From the NCBI GenBank assembly GCA_024449915.1, contig JAMZAV010000777.1, positions 372,001-436,000 of the forward strand: a DNA stretch of 64,000 nt. Direction: 5' to 3'. Below the pieces are notes generated by a model. It saw only the letters and a program-made list of their open reading frames with translations. It was not told the DNA's origin and did not search any database. Source of the DNA: Sweltsa coloradensis. Lineage: Eukaryota; Arthropoda; Insecta; Plecoptera; Chloroperlidae. Below are positions 62,192-64,000 of the stretch, one piece after another (positions within the stretch are counted from its first letter, which is position 1; each line of letters opens with the position of its first letter). The position numbers were made by a program, and so were the translations under genes.

Positions 62192-62982
62192 TGGATGAGC
62201 GTAGCGAGCGTAGCGAGTGAAGCGAAGATTCCATTTCACTACACTGGAGAAAAAAATCCGAATGTTTTTTTTTTTCATTCTTTCTTTCTTTCTTTCTTTT
62301 TTTTTTTTTTATTTTTGTTTGTTTGTCCGCACGATTTCGGCTAAACCGATACTCCGATTGCGATGAAATTTTATGGAGGCCTTCGAAATCTCTGAACTTA
62401 GAACTGCCACGTTTTTGAGCGCAATCGGAAAATTTTTCTCATGAAAATCGCAATTTTACGATTTTTTTAATTTAAAAAAAAAAATTTCGACTTATAACAC
62501 CTACATGCTTTATCCGATTTTAATGATTTTTGTACAGAACCTTTATTTTATGAATTTAGATATTTTTGTGAAATTTGAGCGCAATTGAAAAAATATTTAT
62601 CATAAAAATCGAAATTTTACAGGTTTTTTCTTTTTTTAAACAACTCTTTGGCTTATAACACCTACATGCTTTATCCGATCGTAATATTTTTTTCGCAGAA
62701 CCTTTATTTTATGAATTAATATATTAGTGTAAAATTTGAGCGCAATCGAGAAATTATTTCTTATGAAAAAGGCAATTTTACGATTTTTTTAACAATTACG
62801 ATTAATTTAAAAAAATTAAAAAAATTAAGTTAATTTTTAATTTAATTTAATTTAATTTAAAAAAATTTCAACTAAGTAATGATTTTGCCACAGAACAACA
62901 GAAAATTCGCATAACACATGGCAGCTCAATGCACCAATTACGCTCATCCAACAACGCGGCGGGACTTAAGCGTTTTCCTAGT
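62192..62982 (+). mobile_element. Helentron-like family B
   Basis: TTGGATGAGCGTAGCGAGCG to TACGCTCATCCAACAACGCG and CCTAGT, 791 bp. The body contains several imperfect tandem units built on CACCTACATGCTTTATCCGA and TTGAGCGCAATCG. Confidence 0.85.
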
Positions 62983-63143
62983 ATAATATGCATACTCCAA
63001 CATAGACTGATATGGCTAATTCGTGTGTATATTATATAATTTTTTTAAGTTTATTTAAAGTGTCATACAAAGAAGCAAGATATTTTGTATACATATTTTT
63101 TCAAGTTCAAATCTCATTATTTTCAGAAAATACATTGTTTATT

Positions 63144-63923
63144 ATTGAATGAGCGTAGCGAGCGAAGCGAAGATTCCATTCTACTACACTGGAGAAAAAA
63201 TTCCGGAATGTTTTTTTTTCTTTTTTTCTTTTTTTCTTTTTTTTTGTATTTTTGTCTGTTTGTCCGCACGATTCCGGCTAAACCGATACTCCGATTGCGA
63301 TGAAATTTTATGGAGGCCTTCGAAATCTCTGAACTTAGAACTGCCACGTTTTTGAGCGCAATCGGAAAATTATTTCTCATGAAAATCGCAATTTTACGAT
63401 TTTTTCGATTTTTAACAAAATTCTTCGATTTCTAACACCTACATGCTTTGTCCGATTGTAATATTTTTTCACATAACATTAATTTTATGAATTGATATAT
63501 TCGTGTGAAATTTGAGCGTTATCGAAAGATAAATTTCTTTAAAAAATCACAATTTTACGACTTTTTTCGATTTTTTAAATTTCTTTGGCTTATAGCACCT
63601 ACTGCTTTATCCGATCTAATGATTTTTTGACAGAACCTTAATTTTATGAATTAATATATTCTTGTGAAATTTGAGCACAATCGAATAATTATTTCTTATG
63701 AAAATCGAAATTTTACGATTTTTTTTCTTTTTTAAAATTACGATTGATTAAAAAATTAAAAATTAAAGTTTATTTTTTATTTAATTTAAATTAATTTTAA
63801 AAAAATCTTCAACTTAGTAATGATATTTTCACAGAACAACAGAAAATCCGCATAACACTTCGCAACTCAATGCACCAATTACGCTCATCCAACAACGCGG
63901 CGGGACTTAAGCGTTTTCCTAGT
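63144..63923 (+). mobile_element. Helentron-like family B
   Basis: Same architecture, 780 bp, 162 bp downstream of the previous copy. The 5' end reads TTGAATGAGCG, one mismatch from the sub-terminal partner. Confidence 0.83.
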
Positions 63924-64000
63924 ATGCAATGCAACTATGTTTATTAGCCTTCATGAGACACGTGTCTCGATGTGAGTTTGTGTGTGTGGGGGGTGGGGGG

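Overview
The window is metazoan nuclear DNA with spliced genes, multi-kilobase introns, AT-rich non-coding sequence and many transposable elements. I infer an arthropod-like invertebrate, possibly a crustacean. The reconstructed ribosomal protein S29 begins [17 protein letters not shown] and ends [13 protein letters not shown], which I recall as the arthropod form. A membrane-anchored TTL-like ligase of a type I know from flies and nematodes but not vertebrates is also present. The species cannot be named from this sequence.

Three host genes were reconstructed by hand from splice sites and reading phase. (1) 277-3128, minus strand: the first four coding exons of a type II membrane protein with a tubulin-tyrosine-ligase (TTL) domain, running off the left edge. 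(2) 14314-25618, plus strand: complete RpS29 in three exons (56 aa), with introns of 7.3 and 3.8 kb. (3) 28505-56668, minus strand: a complete secreted 220-aa protein with a signal peptide and three WAP-like domains. Each domain sits on its own exon, all junctions are phase 1, and the first intron is 24 kb. No functional link between the three genes is evident.

The rest is mostly mobile DNA. Region 3.8-11.1 kb is a deep nest: a Helentron-like element holds a LINE, which holds a hAT element with a perfect 8-bp target duplication, which holds a foldback transposon whose arms are each four ~303-bp tandem repeats, next to a TA-flanked MITE. Region 11.2-13.5 kb has another Helentron-like copy split by a CR1/L2-type LINE. 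From 15.5 to 27 kb there are hAT, foldback and tRNA-derived SINE insertions, many with readable target duplications. From 33 to 63.9 kb there are numerous non-autonomous Helentron-like elements (three families sharing one end architecture), more hATs, a TTAA-flanked element, a ~290-bp-arm palindrome, and an inverted pair of Penelope-type GIY-YIG fragments.

The most unusual signal is the palindrome TAGGCCTA and its relatives (TAGGGCCTA, TAGGTCTA). They are dense in about 3-32 kb and 57-61 kb and rare in between. Comparing repeat copies inside the window shows these motifs as discrete short insertions at TA dinucleotides. They look like excision footprints or a very small spreading sequence.
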